DNA of 27,737 bases from JBCCFX01 sp039029515 (GTDB taxonomy: Bacteria; Planctomycetota; Phycisphaerae; Phycisphaerales; SM1A02). The DNA lies in contig JBCCFX010000025.1 in assembly GCA_039029515.1 (NCBI GenBank), positions 1 to 27,737 of the forward strand, written 5' to 3'. Shown here one piece after another: positions 1-8,137 of the stretch. A program made the translations under genes and the position numbers. The stretch's first letter is position 1. Each line of letters starts with the position of its first letter. The notes under the pieces were generated by a model, which was not told the origin of the DNA, ran no database searches, and was given only the letters and a program-made list of their open reading frames with translations.

Positions 1-833
1 ATCAATGCCGCCTCCAGATTCGCTGACGGCGGATAACACACGTAATACTCAGAACCGACGCGAAGCGTTGGCGCCTTCGCGCCACCGAGGCGAACGCGAC
101 GCGCATCAATGCGTTTGACGATATGCACGTCCAGTTCCGCGCCGGGGAGCAAGTCATCCAATCGCTTCAATGTCTCACGCAATGCCTGTGATGACGCCTG
201 ACCAAGCGGCGTCGACCAGAACACGTACGACCCGAAGTCGATGCCCGCGTACAACTCCTCCGCCGGCGTCTTGCCCGCAGGTGCTGTCCCGAGCACATGA
301 TCCGAAATCACGACGCGATGCGCATCCACATCGATCACATCAAACTGCAACGCCACGATCGCCTGCGGTGAGCTATCACCGACGATCTCTTCCGGCAGTT
401 CAGTCGTCAGCTTGAAGTCCGTGACACGTCCGACGATCACCCAGCGCAGATCCTGATGCTCACTCTTGATCAATCGAATGTCTCGCGCCTGTTGCGCGCT
501 CGGGCCCGCGACGATGCGCTGTACCTTCGCGCTCAGCCCGGCGTCAATCCAGACGTCGACTTTGCCCTGATTCAGAATCGACTGGGCCAAGGCCCGGCTC
601 ATGCCGGAACCGATGTCCGGCCATGCCACCGACGGCATACGTGGGTTGGTGAACGCGCCAACCACCACGACGCGCTGTTGACCGTTATTGATCGTTCGGA
701 CCGACGTATCCACAGCGGTTGGCGGCGCGGCGAGCGGCGACGGGAGGTTCTTCTTCCCCGAACCGCAGCCGGGGACGACAAGGACTCCGACGCCGAGAGC
801 GGCGGCCAACGTGGTCCGACTCAGAGGTGCCAT
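1..833 (-). CDS. CsgG/LpoB-like lipoprotein, C-terminus cut by window edge
   Basis: The minus-strand frame is open from the ATG at 833 to the left edge (277 codons), so the 3' end is missing. Residues 1-23 form a lipoprotein signal peptide: one Arg, a hydrophobic stretch and the lipobox LVVPGC with Cys23. A low-complexity Pro/Ala/Ser linker follows. Then comes a strand rich in Val (RVVVVGAF), a Trp-Asp-Ile-Gly-Ser-Gly segment leading into a helix (MSRALAQSILNQG), and a second strand WVIVGRVTDF. This order resembles the alpha/beta fold of CsgG, HfaB and LpoB-type outer-membrane lipoproteins, but overall similarity is faint, so the family name is an inference. No good Shine-Dalgarno site precedes the ATG. 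The start was chosen because it gives a proper lipoprotein leader. It diverges from the gene at 981. Confidence 0.72.
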   Translation of the reverse strand, partial: MAPLSRTTLAAALGVGVLVVPGCGSGKKNLPSPLAAPPTAVDTSVRTINNGQQRVVVVGAFTNPRMPSVAWPDIGSGMSRALAQSILNQGKVDVWIDAGLSAKVQRIVAGPSAQQARDIRLIKSEHQDLRWVIVGRVTDFKLTTELPEEIVGDSSPQAIVALQFDVIDVDAHRVVISDHVLGTAPAGKTPAEELYAGIDFGSYVFWSTPLGQASSQALRETLKRLDDLLPGAELDVHIVKRIDARRVRLGGAKAPTLRVGSEYYVCYPPSANLEAAL

Positions 834-980
834 AAAATCGGGTATCGGCCGAGCCACGACCGAACATCCTCTTTTGGCGAGGGTTTCGCGTCCGCCGCGC
901 AAGGATTGCCGTCCAGATTCGCACGTCGCCGGCGATTTGGGCGATGATAGAGAAGTCAAACGCTTCTCCAGGAGATCACC

Positions 981-1871
981 GTGTTCACAGCCGCGTGTGC
1001 CGCCGCCCTTCTCATGATGACGCCGGTCCAGGATGCGCCACGAGCGCAGCCGACCGAAGCCGTGCAACCGCCGATGCCGGCTTCGCTGGTTCCGCGTCGC
1101 GTTCGCCTGCTCCCTGAAGGCAGCGAGTTGGTGGATGTGCGCGGCACGATTGGCCGCCACGCATCGCTGCCGTATTGGGTGCTGGAGATCGATGACCCGC
1201 GATCCATCGCGCGCGATGTCGAGCTGTTCATGCTGCCGAATCGTCGTCTGGAAGAAATGGAACTCGTCCTGCGCACCGCTCGCGACAATGAAATCGTGAC
1301 ATTCGAAGTCACCGGCGAAGTGCTTGCGTACGGCTCACGGAATTACCTGCTCGCGACCAGCGCACCCCAACTCGTCATGCGCACGGCCGCGCCCGAGCCG
1401 ACCACCGCACCTGAGCCGGCAACCACGGCACCAGATGATGGTGAAGCGCGCAGCGATGATTCAATCGAGTCGATCATGCGTGATCTGGATGAAGCGGTCG
1501 GCGCCATTCCGCGCGCTTCAGACCGAAGCGACGACATGATGGACGCCGCAGAATCGCAGACCACGCCGATCGATGATGGCACGCTGCTCGTGCATCGGCG
1601 CGGCCACGTCGTGCGCGATGTCCGCGGCGGCTGGCGTTTCGTCTTCGATGCCGATGCGCACGGCGCATCCGACCCATCGGTCACGCTGCTGCCGTGTCTT
1701 CAGCTCGAACGCATTCAAGCGACGCTGACCAAACGCGGGCGCAGCACACCCATGCTGGTCAGTGGCCAGGTCTACACGTATCGCAACTCGCGCTACATGC
1801 TGCCCATGACGTTCCAGGTCCCGCGCGAGCGGACACGACTCGGCGGCGTCAACGATCAATCCGACCGCTGA
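981..1871 (+). CDS. Secreted hypothetical protein with a duplicated domain
   Basis: A 296-residue protein of no family I recognise. The GTG start at 981 is fixed by an AGGAGA site at 970-975. The N-terminus is hydrophobic (Met1 to about Pro15) but lacks the usual positive charges, so export is likely rather than certain. Residues about 42-127 and 203-280 are two copies of one module. Each has V-x-DVRG near its start, then a W/F-rich strand, LLP or MLP followed by a leucine-rich helix, and an ending (E/S)VxGxVxxYxxRxYxLxx. The copies are joined by an acidic, Pro/Ala-rich linker (128-202). The module ends suggest small beta-rich folds. It stands alone between a divergent lipoprotein gene and a convergent cyclophilin gene. 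Confidence 0.8.
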   Translation: MFTAACAAALLMMTPVQDAPRAQPTEAVQPPMPASLVPRRVRLLPEGSELVDVRGTIGRHASLPYWVLEIDDPRSIARDVELFMLPNRRLEEMELVLRTARDNEIVTFEVTGEVLAYGSRNYLLATSAPQLVMRTAAPEPTTAPEPATTAPDDGEARSDDSIESIMRDLDEAVGAIPRASDRSDDMMDAAESQTTPIDDGTLLVHRRGHVVRDVRGGWRFVFDADAHGASDPSVTLLPCLQLERIQATLTKRGRSTPMLVSGQVYTYRNSRYMLPMTFQVPRERTRLGGVNDQSDR

Positions 1872-1885
1872 TCAAGCGATCATGA

Positions 1886-2359
1886 TCAGGCGTCGATCGT
1901 GACCTTCGTCATCGTGATGGGTTCGAGCGGGCAATCGCGGCCATCCGTCTGCGCTGCGCCAATCGCGCGAACGACGTCGAGGCCACCGGTGACCTTGCCG
2001 AACGCGGTGTACTGCCCGTCGAGGTGCTGACACTTGTCGCGACCGAGGCAGACGAAGAACTGGCTTCCCGCGGAGTTCGGATCCGCTGAGCGCGCCATCG
2101 AGAGCACCCCGATTTCATGCTGGCGATCGTTGAACTCTGCATCGACGGTCCAGCCGGGACCGCCGGTGCCGGTTCCCTGCGGACAACCGCCCTGGATCAC
2201 GAACTCAGGAATGATGCGATGGAACGTCAGGCCGTCGTAGAAGCCGTCGCCGCCGAGTTTGAGGAAGTTCTCGACGTGCTTCGGGGCGACGTCATTCCAG
2301 AGTTCGACGGTAAGATCACCAAGGCTGGTTTCGATGCGTGCGGTGGGATAGTCGGCCAC
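1886..2359 (-). CDS. Cyclophilin-type peptidyl-prolyl cis-trans isomerase, cytosolic
   Basis: A compact 157-residue cyclophilin, about the usual length of a single-domain bacterial PpiB-type enzyme. It catalyses cis-trans isomerisation of Xaa-Pro bonds. The catalytic Arg lies in TFHRII (residues 46-51), followed by FVIQGG with the substrate-binding Gln, GTGTGGPGW, and NSAGSQFFV (96-103). The GTG start at 2359 was chosen over a far-upstream ATG because CAGGAG sits at 2372-2367 with 7 nt spacing. The longer reading would add an Arg-rich tail that overlaps the upstream gene. There is no signal peptide, so it should act in the cytoplasm. It lies 46 bp downstream of the exported cyclophilin gene on the same strand, probably in one transcript. 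Confidence 0.95.
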   Translation of the reverse strand: MADYPTARIETSLGDLTVELWNDVAPKHVENFLKLGGDGFYDGLTFHRIIPEFVIQGGCPQGTGTGGPGWTVDAEFNDRQHEIGVLSMARSADPNSAGSQFFVCLGRDKCQHLDGQYTAFGKVTGGLDVVRAIGAAQTDGRDCPLEPITMTKVTIDA

Positions 2360-2405
2360 GATTCGGCTCCTGAATTGGAATGCGAATCGCGTAGGGTAGC
2401 GAGGA

Positions 2406-3587
2406 TCAGCGCGGCACGCGCTCCGGCGTCTCCGACTTCTTCGGCGGTTCCACCACAAGCACCTCAGGCACGCGCCAGGCGGCCCGCGGTACGTCAGGCA
2501 CACGCGGCGGCGCGGGCTCGACGCGCGTTTCGAGAATCACCGGGGCATCAACCGGCGCACCCGTGGCAGGATCGGCCAGTGGCGTCTGCGCGATCTTGAG
2601 AATCGTCTCCCGTCCATCGATCGCAAAGCCGAATGCGCAGTACTGCACATCCAGGCGCGCGGTGCCTTCGCGTGACAAACACACGAAGAACTGACTGCCC
2701 GCGGAATCGGGATCATCGGCGCGGGCCATGGAGATCACACCAAAGTCGTGCGGCAACGTGCTCGACTCGATCGGCAACCAATAGCCGGGACCACCATCGC
2801 CGGTCTCTGACGGATCACCGGCCTGAATCACGAACGGACGTCCTTCGCGATCGAACGGCACGACGCGATGGTAGATCACATTGTCATAGAAACCACCTTC
2901 ACAGAGATGGATGAAGTTCCATGCCGTGTTCGGGGCGGCATGATGCGCCATGGCGAAGCGAATATCACCTTCAGTGGTGCGCATCAGGACATCGCGTTCG
3001 GGGAACATGCGCACGCCGGTGCTGATGACTTCAACCGGTGCGCTGTTTTCGCTGTCATCATCTTCCTTGGGTTCGATCGAATCGGTCGGTCGTTCTTCGC
3101 CAGGCGCGGTAAAGACTTCCGGCTCGCGTTTCGGTTCGGGCGCGTTCTCATCGCGCCACCCGATGATGCGCGTATACCAATCGCCGTACGACGGATGAAT
3201 TTCCCGACTGGTGATCGGCACCTGTCGCGTCAGCATGGGTTGGATCACCAGCGGCGCGCCGACTGGCGTATCGAGCAGCATCAACTGCGCGTACACACAC
3301 GTCTTTCGTTGCCAGAAATCGGAATCGCGTTCGGCGAGATCGAATCGCCCGGGACGAATGCCAGGCAGGCGGCGGAGCATTCGCCCGTCGGCATCCAAGA
3401 GCGCCACTGACGCCTCATCATGCACCGGATCAAACCGGACGTTGACGATCGCAGGGCGATTGATGCCGTTATAGAGCCGAACGGCGAATATCCCGGTCTC
3501 CGGCTCGTCGGATGACTGCGAAAACGCCGATCCGGGCCAAACGACCGCGATGAAGATGACGACAATGGAAAAGGTCAATGCTCGCAT
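2406..3587 (-). CDS. Exported two-domain cyclophilin-type peptidyl-prolyl isomerase
   Basis: A 393-residue protein with a Sec signal peptide (residues 1-23, cleavage near AFS-QS). Residues about 31-145 form an N-terminal domain of unknown family. An acidic Pro/Glu-rich linker (about 146-190) follows, then a cyclophilin domain at about 197-350. The isomerase shows YHRVVP (catalytic Arg241), FVIQAGDP with the Gln, GDGGPGY and DSAGSQFFVCL. The substrate loop HLDG is altered to RLDV. A Pro-rich tail follows. It probably folds proteins in the periplasm, paired with the cytosolic cyclophilin encoded next. On the minus strand a TACTTT hexamer (forward positions 3603-3608) precedes the ATG by about 15 nt and may be its -10 box. 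Only 26 bp separate it from the divergent diadenylate cyclase gene. Confidence 0.93.
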   Translation of the reverse strand: MRALTFSIVVIFIAVVWPGSAFSQSSDEPETGIFAVRLYNGINRPAIVNVRFDPVHDEASVALLDADGRMLRRLPGIRPGRFDLAERDSDFWQRKTCVYAQLMLLDTPVGAPLVIQPMLTRQVPITSREIHPSYGDWYTRIIGWRDENAPEPKREPEVFTAPGEERPTDSIEPKEDDDSENSAPVEVISTGVRMFPERDVLMRTTEGDIRFAMAHHAAPNTAWNFIHLCEGGFYDNVIYHRVVPFDREGRPFVIQAGDPSETGDGGPGYWLPIESSTLPHDFGVISMARADDPDSAGSQFFVCLSREGTARLDVQYCAFGFAIDGRETILKIAQTPLADPATGAPVDAPVILETRVEPAPPRVPDVPRAAWRVPEVLVVEPPKKSETPERVPR

Positions 3588-3613
3588 GGTGAAGCGTCCG
3601 AAAGTACTCCGCG

Positions 3614-4483
3614 ATGAATGATCCTACACGTGTCGCCCGGCTCCTGCTCGAATCCGCATCCGCATTGGCGAACTCCACCAATGCCCGCGCGATCATTGTG
3701 GCGGTTGATGCATTGCCGGCGGACATCGGTTCCGTCCCGACGCGCACCATGCTGATCGTGCGCGATGACCACGATCGGGCGCGCGTCGAGGAGTTGGGCG
3801 AGCCGCCGATGGGCGTCATCGAAGTGCCCAATGTCGAACTGGATCGGCTCGGTCAGATGAAACTCGCCGCGATTCTCGCGATCGCCGAACGTCGGTTGTC
3901 TATGGAAGACTCTGTGGTCTGTCTCGCCGGCCCATTCCGATCACTCGTTGACTCCATGATCATCATGTCGCTCGGCAGTGAGTACGAATTATTCAACACC
4001 GCGGATCAGCCTGATCTCGATGAACCGATAAAGAGCGCGGTCTTTCATCGTGTGCTCACCATCGCGTTGCAGCTTGGTCAACATGGACGCGAAGGCAAGC
4101 GGACCGGCACGCTGATGGTCGTCGGCGATCATACGCACGTGCTCGAACAGTCCGAGCAGATGATTCTCAACCCGTTTAAGGGCTACGCGGAAGCTGAACG
4201 GAACATCCTCAACGATGACGTTGCGGAGACCGTCAAGGAATTCAGCACGATCGACGGCGCGCTCATCATTCGACGAGACGGCGTGATCGAGACCGCGGGT
4301 TCACGGCTCAAAGCCGGCGTGAGCGAAGGATTGCCGTCCGGCCTTGGTTCTCGCCACGCCGCGGCGGCGGGCATCACGCTCAATTCGCGCGCGATCGCCA
4401 TCACCGTCAGCGAGTCCGATGGCACGGTGCGCGTCTGGCGTGCCGGTTTGCTCGTCGCGAGCTTCGAGATGTCGCCGCGCTGA
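3614..4483 (+). CDS. Diadenylate cyclase (c-di-AMP synthase), DacZ-like architecture
   Basis: A 289-residue protein whose C-terminal half is a DAC (DisA_N) domain that would condense two ATP into cyclic di-AMP. The hallmark DGA motif is at 214-216 (IDGALIIRRDG). The second motif is GLGSRHAAAAGIT at 243-255; the RHR triplet of DisA and CdaA reads RHA here. The linker GREGKRTGTLMVVGD (158-172) and NPFKGY (186-191) also fit the family. Residues 1-130 form an alpha/beta region resembling the pyruvate-kinase-C-terminal-like domain of archaeal DacZ. There are no transmembrane helices (unlike CdaA) and no helix-hairpin-helix domain (unlike DisA), so it should be a soluble cyclase. The ATG is the only sensible start; no strong Shine-Dalgarno site is seen. 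Function is inferred from motifs. Confidence 0.88.
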   Translation: MNDPTRVARLLLESASALANSTNARAIIVAVDALPADIGSVPTRTMLIVRDDHDRARVEELGEPPMGVIEVPNVELDRLGQMKLAAILAIAERRLSMEDSVVCLAGPFRSLVDSMIIMSLGSEYELFNTADQPDLDEPIKSAVFHRVLTIALQLGQHGREGKRTGTLMVVGDHTHVLEQSEQMILNPFKGYAEAERNILNDDVAETVKEFSTIDGALIIRRDGVIETAGSRLKAGVSEGLPSGLGSRHAAAAGITLNSRAIAITVSESDGTVRVWRAGLLVASFEMSPR

Positions 4484-4496
4484 TCACCCTGCCGAG

Positions 4497-4502
4497 TACC
4501 AT
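4497..4502 (+). promoter_or_regulatory. Candidate -10 box for leaderless gatB
   Basis: TACCAT ends exactly 6 nt before the gatB ATG at 4509, and no Shine-Dalgarno sequence lies between. No clear -35 box is seen. The same TANNNT-6 nt-start geometry recurs at five other genes in the window, which is the main support. Confidence 0.45.
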
Positions 4503-4508
4503 GCTCGC

Positions 4509-6026
4509 ATGCCCGATCGATCGAGCATCGTCGCATCCCGACTGTGCGTCGGCCTGGAGATCCACGTCGAACTCTCGACGCTGGCGAAGATGTTCACACG
4601 CATCGCGAACGTCGCGCATCCGGACCACTTCGATGCTCCGGCCAACAGCCTGATCGACCCGGTTGTGCTGGGATTACCCGGCGCGCTGCCGGTGATGAAC
4701 AAACGCGCGATCGAACAATCCATGCTGGTCGGCCTCGCGCTCAACTGCACGATCGCCGAACACACGACGTGGGATCGGAAGAATTACTTCTATCCGGATC
4801 TTCCCAAGGGATACCAGATCAGCCAGTACGGCGATCCGGTGTGCGGCCCGGGACATCTGGAGATTCCGAGCCATGATGGCACAACCGCGCGCATCGGCAT
4901 CATTCGCGCCCATCTCGAAGAAGACGCCGGCAAGCTTGGTCATGAGCTGCCCGGCGGCGCGCACTACGACGGTTCGCTCGTCGACTACAACCGCGCAGGA
5001 ACGCCATTGCTGGAGATCGTCACTGCGCCTGACTTCACGCACGCCGACGATGTCGTCACATTCGCTCAGGAGTTGCGCGCGATCTGTCGGTTTCTTCGCG
5101 TGACCGAAGGTGATATGCAGCGCGGTCATATGCGTTTCGAGCCGAACATCAACCTGCACGTGACGCTCGACGATGGCACGACGATCGCCACACCAATCGT
5201 TGAAGTGAAGAACCTGAATTCGTTTCGCGCGGTACACGGCGCGATCACCCACGAAGCAACACGACAGATCGAACAGTGGTGCGCTGATGGCGTCGTGATG
5301 GGACCGAACACCAAGACCACGCGCGGTTGGGACGACCAGCGCGATGTCACGTTCCTGCAGCGATCCAAGGAAGACGCGATGGATTACCGCTACTTCCCGG
5401 AGCCCGATCTGCCGCCTGTTGTCATCGACGACGCATGGCGCAATGCGGTCGCGACGTTGTTGCCCGAACTTCCCTTGGCTCGGCGCGCCCGATACGTGAC
5501 ATCGTTCGGCATCACGGACAAGGAAGCGCGAGCACTCGTCGATGACCGGGAACATTGCGATTTCTACGAAGCATGTCTGCACACTGCCGGCGGCGACGTC
5601 GATGCAACGGGCGGCGCGATCGCGAAGATGCTATTGAATGCCGGCGCGAAGCGCGCCAATGAAACAGGCGTTGGCATTCACGAACTGGGCATCACGCCGG
5701 CGCAGGTATTCGGCGCCGTCACGCTTCGCCGTCACAACGAGATTGGTTCGACCGCGGCTGACACGCTGTTCGGCCTGCTGTGTACGACTGACGCCTCGGC
5801 ACACGAGGTCGCCGAACGCGAGCAACTGCTTCAGGTGACCGATGACACGCAGGTCACAGCGTGGATTGATGCGGCGATCAACGCCGAACCCGACAGTGCG
5901 ACAGACGTCGCCGCGGGCAAAGATGCAGCCATCGGCCGCTTGATCGGCGCCGTCATGAAAGCGAGTGGCGGACAAGCCGACGCCAAGGACATTCGCGCAC
6001 GACTGTTGCAACGACTTCGATCGTAA
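4509..6026 (+). CDS. gatB: Aspartyl/glutamyl-tRNA(Asn/Gln) amidotransferase subunit B
   Basis: A 505-residue GatB, slightly longer than usual. It is the kinase/tRNA-binding subunit of GatCAB, which converts Glu-tRNA(Gln) and/or Asp-tRNA(Asn) to the amide form. Family motifs run in order: VGLEIHVEL near the N-terminus, VVLGLPGALPVMN, DRKNYFYPDLPKGYQISQY, the block around HLEEDAGK, DYNRAGTPLLEIVT, EVKNLNSFRAV, and SKEDAMDYRYFPEPDLPP. The C-terminal GatB/YqeY helical domain covers about 350-505. The ATG at 4509 is the first in-frame start that begins the family's N-terminus; longer readings enter the upstream gene. No Shine-Dalgarno site is present; see the -10 candidate at 4497. gatA and gatC are not in this window. 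It converges with the prepilin-like gene, 4 bp apart. Confidence 0.97.
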   Translation: MPDRSSIVASRLCVGLEIHVELSTLAKMFTRIANVAHPDHFDAPANSLIDPVVLGLPGALPVMNKRAIEQSMLVGLALNCTIAEHTTWDRKNYFYPDLPKGYQISQYGDPVCGPGHLEIPSHDGTTARIGIIRAHLEEDAGKLGHELPGGAHYDGSLVDYNRAGTPLLEIVTAPDFTHADDVVTFAQELRAICRFLRVTEGDMQRGHMRFEPNINLHVTLDDGTTIATPIVEVKNLNSFRAVHGAITHEATRQIEQWCADGVVMGPNTKTTRGWDDQRDVTFLQRSKEDAMDYRYFPEPDLPPVVIDDAWRNAVATLLPELPLARRARYVTSFGITDKEARALVDDREHCDFYEACLHTAGGDVDATGGAIAKMLLNAGAKRANETGVGIHELGITPAQVFGAVTLRRHNEIGSTAADTLFGLLCTTDASAHEVAEREQLLQVTDDTQVTAWIDAAINAEPDSATDVAAGKDAAIGRLIGAVMKASGGQADAKDIRARLLQRLRS

Positions 6027-6030
6027 GGCT

Positions 6031-6792
6031 TCAGCGAACCGGGCTGCGGCGGACGGAACGCGGCGTCGTACCGACCATGATCGGATCGACAACGACCGGA
6101 CCAACCTCATCGTGCGGCGTCACTTCAACGAAGCGCACCGAACCGTCGAGGAACAGGAAGTTGCCGGCACGTTCGCCCTGGTGCCAATTCGCATCACGAT
6201 CGGTTCGCTCCGATACTTCGAACCAGATCGGATCGCCCAGGACGAGCATGCGCGACGGCGGCGTCGTGATCTCAGTCAGGTGCACGCCGCGGTAAATTTC
6301 ATCTTCGAGATGTCCCATTCGTGACGCATCAAACAGATCAACGTTGGCACGATAACTCGTTCCGAAAGACTGGAACGCGGTGCGCGAACCCGTACCGATC
6401 CGGCCGGTCCGGTCGGTGATGCCGCAATCACCCGGGCATCGGCAGACGTGATTGCCGTGGGCATCGACGAGCACGTGCGGGAGATACGCATTGAGCGGCC
6501 GTGCGGGATCGAGGTCGGATACCGTCCCGTCGTTGGAGATACTCACGCCGCCCCACATCCATGCGTTGTTGTTCGGGACGGTCGGGAATTCGTTGTTGTG
6601 GTCGTCGAGATAGGACTGAAGTGCCTGACCAATCGTGCCCAGGTTGGAAGCGCAGACCGATCGACGGCTGTCGAGTCGCGCATTCTGCAACGACGGCAGC
6701 AGCACCGCGAAGATAATCGTCACGATGAGCAGCGCGGCGATGGCTTCCCAGATGGTGAAGCCTCGCCGGATGATGGTCCGATGCGATGGCAC
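6031..6792 (-). CDS. Prepilin-type N-methylation protein (type II secretion/pilin-like) with H-x-DG end
   Basis: A 253-residue pilin-like protein. The 11-residue leader ends RRG, followed by FTIWEA and a hydrophobic helix (about 12-32). Prepilin peptidase should therefore cut after Gly11, leaving Phe+1 and Glu+5. Cysteines and an SNLGTIGQALQSYL segment follow, typical of the large planctomycete pseudopilin families. Near the C-terminus a WHQGE His is followed after 11 residues by DGSVRF, an H-x-DG-like signature. The GTG start at 6792 gives this ideal leader and has TATACT 6 nt upstream. The alternative ATG at 6888 would overlap the GH57 gene by 26 bp and add an implausible 32-residue extension. 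Probable role: a pseudopilin or cell-surface protein; its partner machinery is not in the window. Confidence 0.87.
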   Translation of the reverse strand: MPSHRTIIRRGFTIWEAIAALLIVTIIFAVLLPSLQNARLDSRRSVCASNLGTIGQALQSYLDDHNNEFPTVPNNNAWMWGGVSISNDGTVSDLDPARPLNAYLPHVLVDAHGNHVCRCPGDCGITDRTGRIGTGSRTAFQSFGTSYRANVDLFDASRMGHLEDEIYRGVHLTEITTPPSRMLVLGDPIWFEVSERTDRDANWHQGERAGNFLFLDGSVRFVEVTPHDEVGPVVVDPIMVGTTPRSVRRSPVR

Positions 6793-6798
6793 ATCACC

Positions 6799-6804
6799 AG
6801 TATA
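6799..6804 (-). promoter_or_regulatory. Candidate -10 box for leaderless prepilin-like gene
   Basis: On the minus strand TATACT (5 of 6 to TATAAT) is followed by GGTGAT and then the GTG start at 6792, a 6-nt gap. GGTGAT could also act as a badly spaced Shine-Dalgarno sequence. This site supports the short start over the ATG at 6888. Confidence 0.5.
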
Positions 6805-6862
6805 CGGGGGCCAATCCCCGCCGGGCGAGCCTGATTGCGGGATGCTGCGACACGTCAGCAGT

Positions 6863-8074
6863 TCAGGCCCCGGCCCGGGCCCGAACATTGTCCAGCACGT
6901 TCATGAAGTTGATATAGGCGTCGTACGGGCTGTCATACGGGCTGAAGTACTTGTGGACATCGCCATCCGCCCAGTACTTCGTGCACATGTAATACAGATG
7001 GTCGGACGTGGTGAGCTTGCGCCAATCCTCGAGAATGTACTCATCGCCCGCGGCATGCCGGGCCTTGACCGGCGCTTCGAGGCGATAGAGCTCTTGCGCA
7101 GCATTGTCCTGCATCGGGTTGCCAAGCCATGCGGACAGATCACGCTCGGTATCCGCCCATGATGTCATGTACGGCACGTCGTACTCGCCGACCGGTGTAT
7201 ATGACGTGACGACTTCACTCGGCGTTTTGAAGTCGTTCTCGCCGGGGTTCACATCAAAGACTTTCTCCGGCAGCGCATCGAGGAAGTCAAAGATGCCGGT
7301 GTCCGCCCACTGATGTTCGCCCAGTGTTTCAAAGTCCATGAACAGATTGCAGATGTTGCCATCGCCGTTGATCTGATTCACCCACTTCGCGAAGCGCTCG
7401 GCGTTCAGCGGCCACTCGGCCCAGTTGCGATCGGAGAACCGAAACGCAATGTCATCGCTGAGGCGATAGTTCTTCAGCAGCAGCTTGACGCGTGAGTTCT
7501 CGAATCCATCGACCGTGCCCGGCGGGACGTACAGATAGTTCGGCGAGCGGAAACCAAGCAGGCGATCAACACCCTCGCACAGCACCGCGTCATATCGCCC
7601 CTGCGCACCAATCATGCGGGCGACTTCATTGGAATAATTCAGTTCAGTATTGCGAAACACGGTCGGTTCAGCGCCGAACGTCGTTCGCAGCCGATCGTGA
7701 TGTCGCTGCACCTGCGCCGTGAATTCATTGGGCGAGAACAGGAAACTCAGCGAGTGGTGCGACGTTTCGCCGATGAACTCCGCCGCGCCGGTGTCCGCGA
7801 TCTCCATCAGCAGATCCATGACATCCGGCGTCCATGCTTCGAACTGGTCGAGCGCCACCGACGTGACCGCGAACGACACCCGAAATCGATTGTCGTGGCG
7901 TCGAATCAGGTCGAGGATCTTCGCGAGCGCGGGGCGATAGCATTTGTCCGCGACCTTCTCGCAGATTTCACGGTTCGCATCGTTGTCGAAGTAAAACGGA
8001 TCTTCGTCGAAGACCGAGTACCGCCGGAGTCGGAACGGTTGATGAACCTGAAAGTAGAAACAGACGGACGTCAT
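6863..8074 (-). CDS. Glycoside hydrolase family 57 alpha-amylase-like enzyme
   Basis: A 403-residue GH57 enzyme, acting on alpha-glucans such as starch or glycogen. Conserved regions are visible in order: HQP at 11-13 (region 1), FIGETSHHSLSFL around 100-112 (region 2), VFRNTE with the predicted nucleophile Glu144 (region 3), and FMDFETLGEHQW with the predicted acid Asp247 (region 4). Later Trp/Tyr-rich helices (DHLYYMCTKYWADGD) are typical of the branch resembling the Methanocaldococcus jannaschii amylase. There is no signal peptide, so it probably works on stored glucan in the cytoplasm. The ATG at 8074 gives the standard N-terminus; the 78-residue upstream extension would cross into pyrE and lacks family similarity. 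A TACCAT box precedes it. It diverges from pyrE, 84 bp away. Confidence 0.93.
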   Translation of the reverse strand: MTSVCFYFQVHQPFRLRRYSVFDEDPFYFDNDANREICEKVADKCYRPALAKILDLIRRHDNRFRVSFAVTSVALDQFEAWTPDVMDLLMEIADTGAAEFIGETSHHSLSFLFSPNEFTAQVQRHHDRLRTTFGAEPTVFRNTELNYSNEVARMIGAQGRYDAVLCEGVDRLLGFRSPNYLYVPPGTVDGFENSRVKLLLKNYRLSDDIAFRFSDRNWAEWPLNAERFAKWVNQINGDGNICNLFMDFETLGEHQWADTGIFDFLDALPEKVFDVNPGENDFKTPSEVVTSYTPVGEYDVPYMTSWADTERDLSAWLGNPMQDNAAQELYRLEAPVKARHAAGDEYILEDWRKLTTSDHLYYMCTKYWADGDVHKYFSPYDSPYDAYINFMNVLDNVRARAGA

Positions 8075-8080
8075 GCGCGC

Positions 8081-8086
8081 ATGGTA
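8081..8086 (-). promoter_or_regulatory. Candidate -10 box for leaderless GH57 gene
   Basis: On the minus strand TACCAT ends 6 nt before the ATG at 8074, the same hexamer and gap as at gatB. TTGGGG lies about 17 nt further upstream as a possible -35 box. No Shine-Dalgarno sequence is present. Confidence 0.5.
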
Positions 8087-8137
8087 CGTGATCCCCGACA
8101 CATCCCCAACCCGGCGGTCGGCGACGACGATTGACGC

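Noticed and set aside
3614..4483. Calling the diadenylate cyclase full-length DisA
   Set aside because: The DAC domain is C-terminal and there is no helix-hairpin-helix DNA-binding domain; the architecture fits DacZ better.
4674..5582. 302-codon minus-strand frame opposite gatB
   Set aside because: Shadow of gatB caused by high GC content; the composition is not protein-like.
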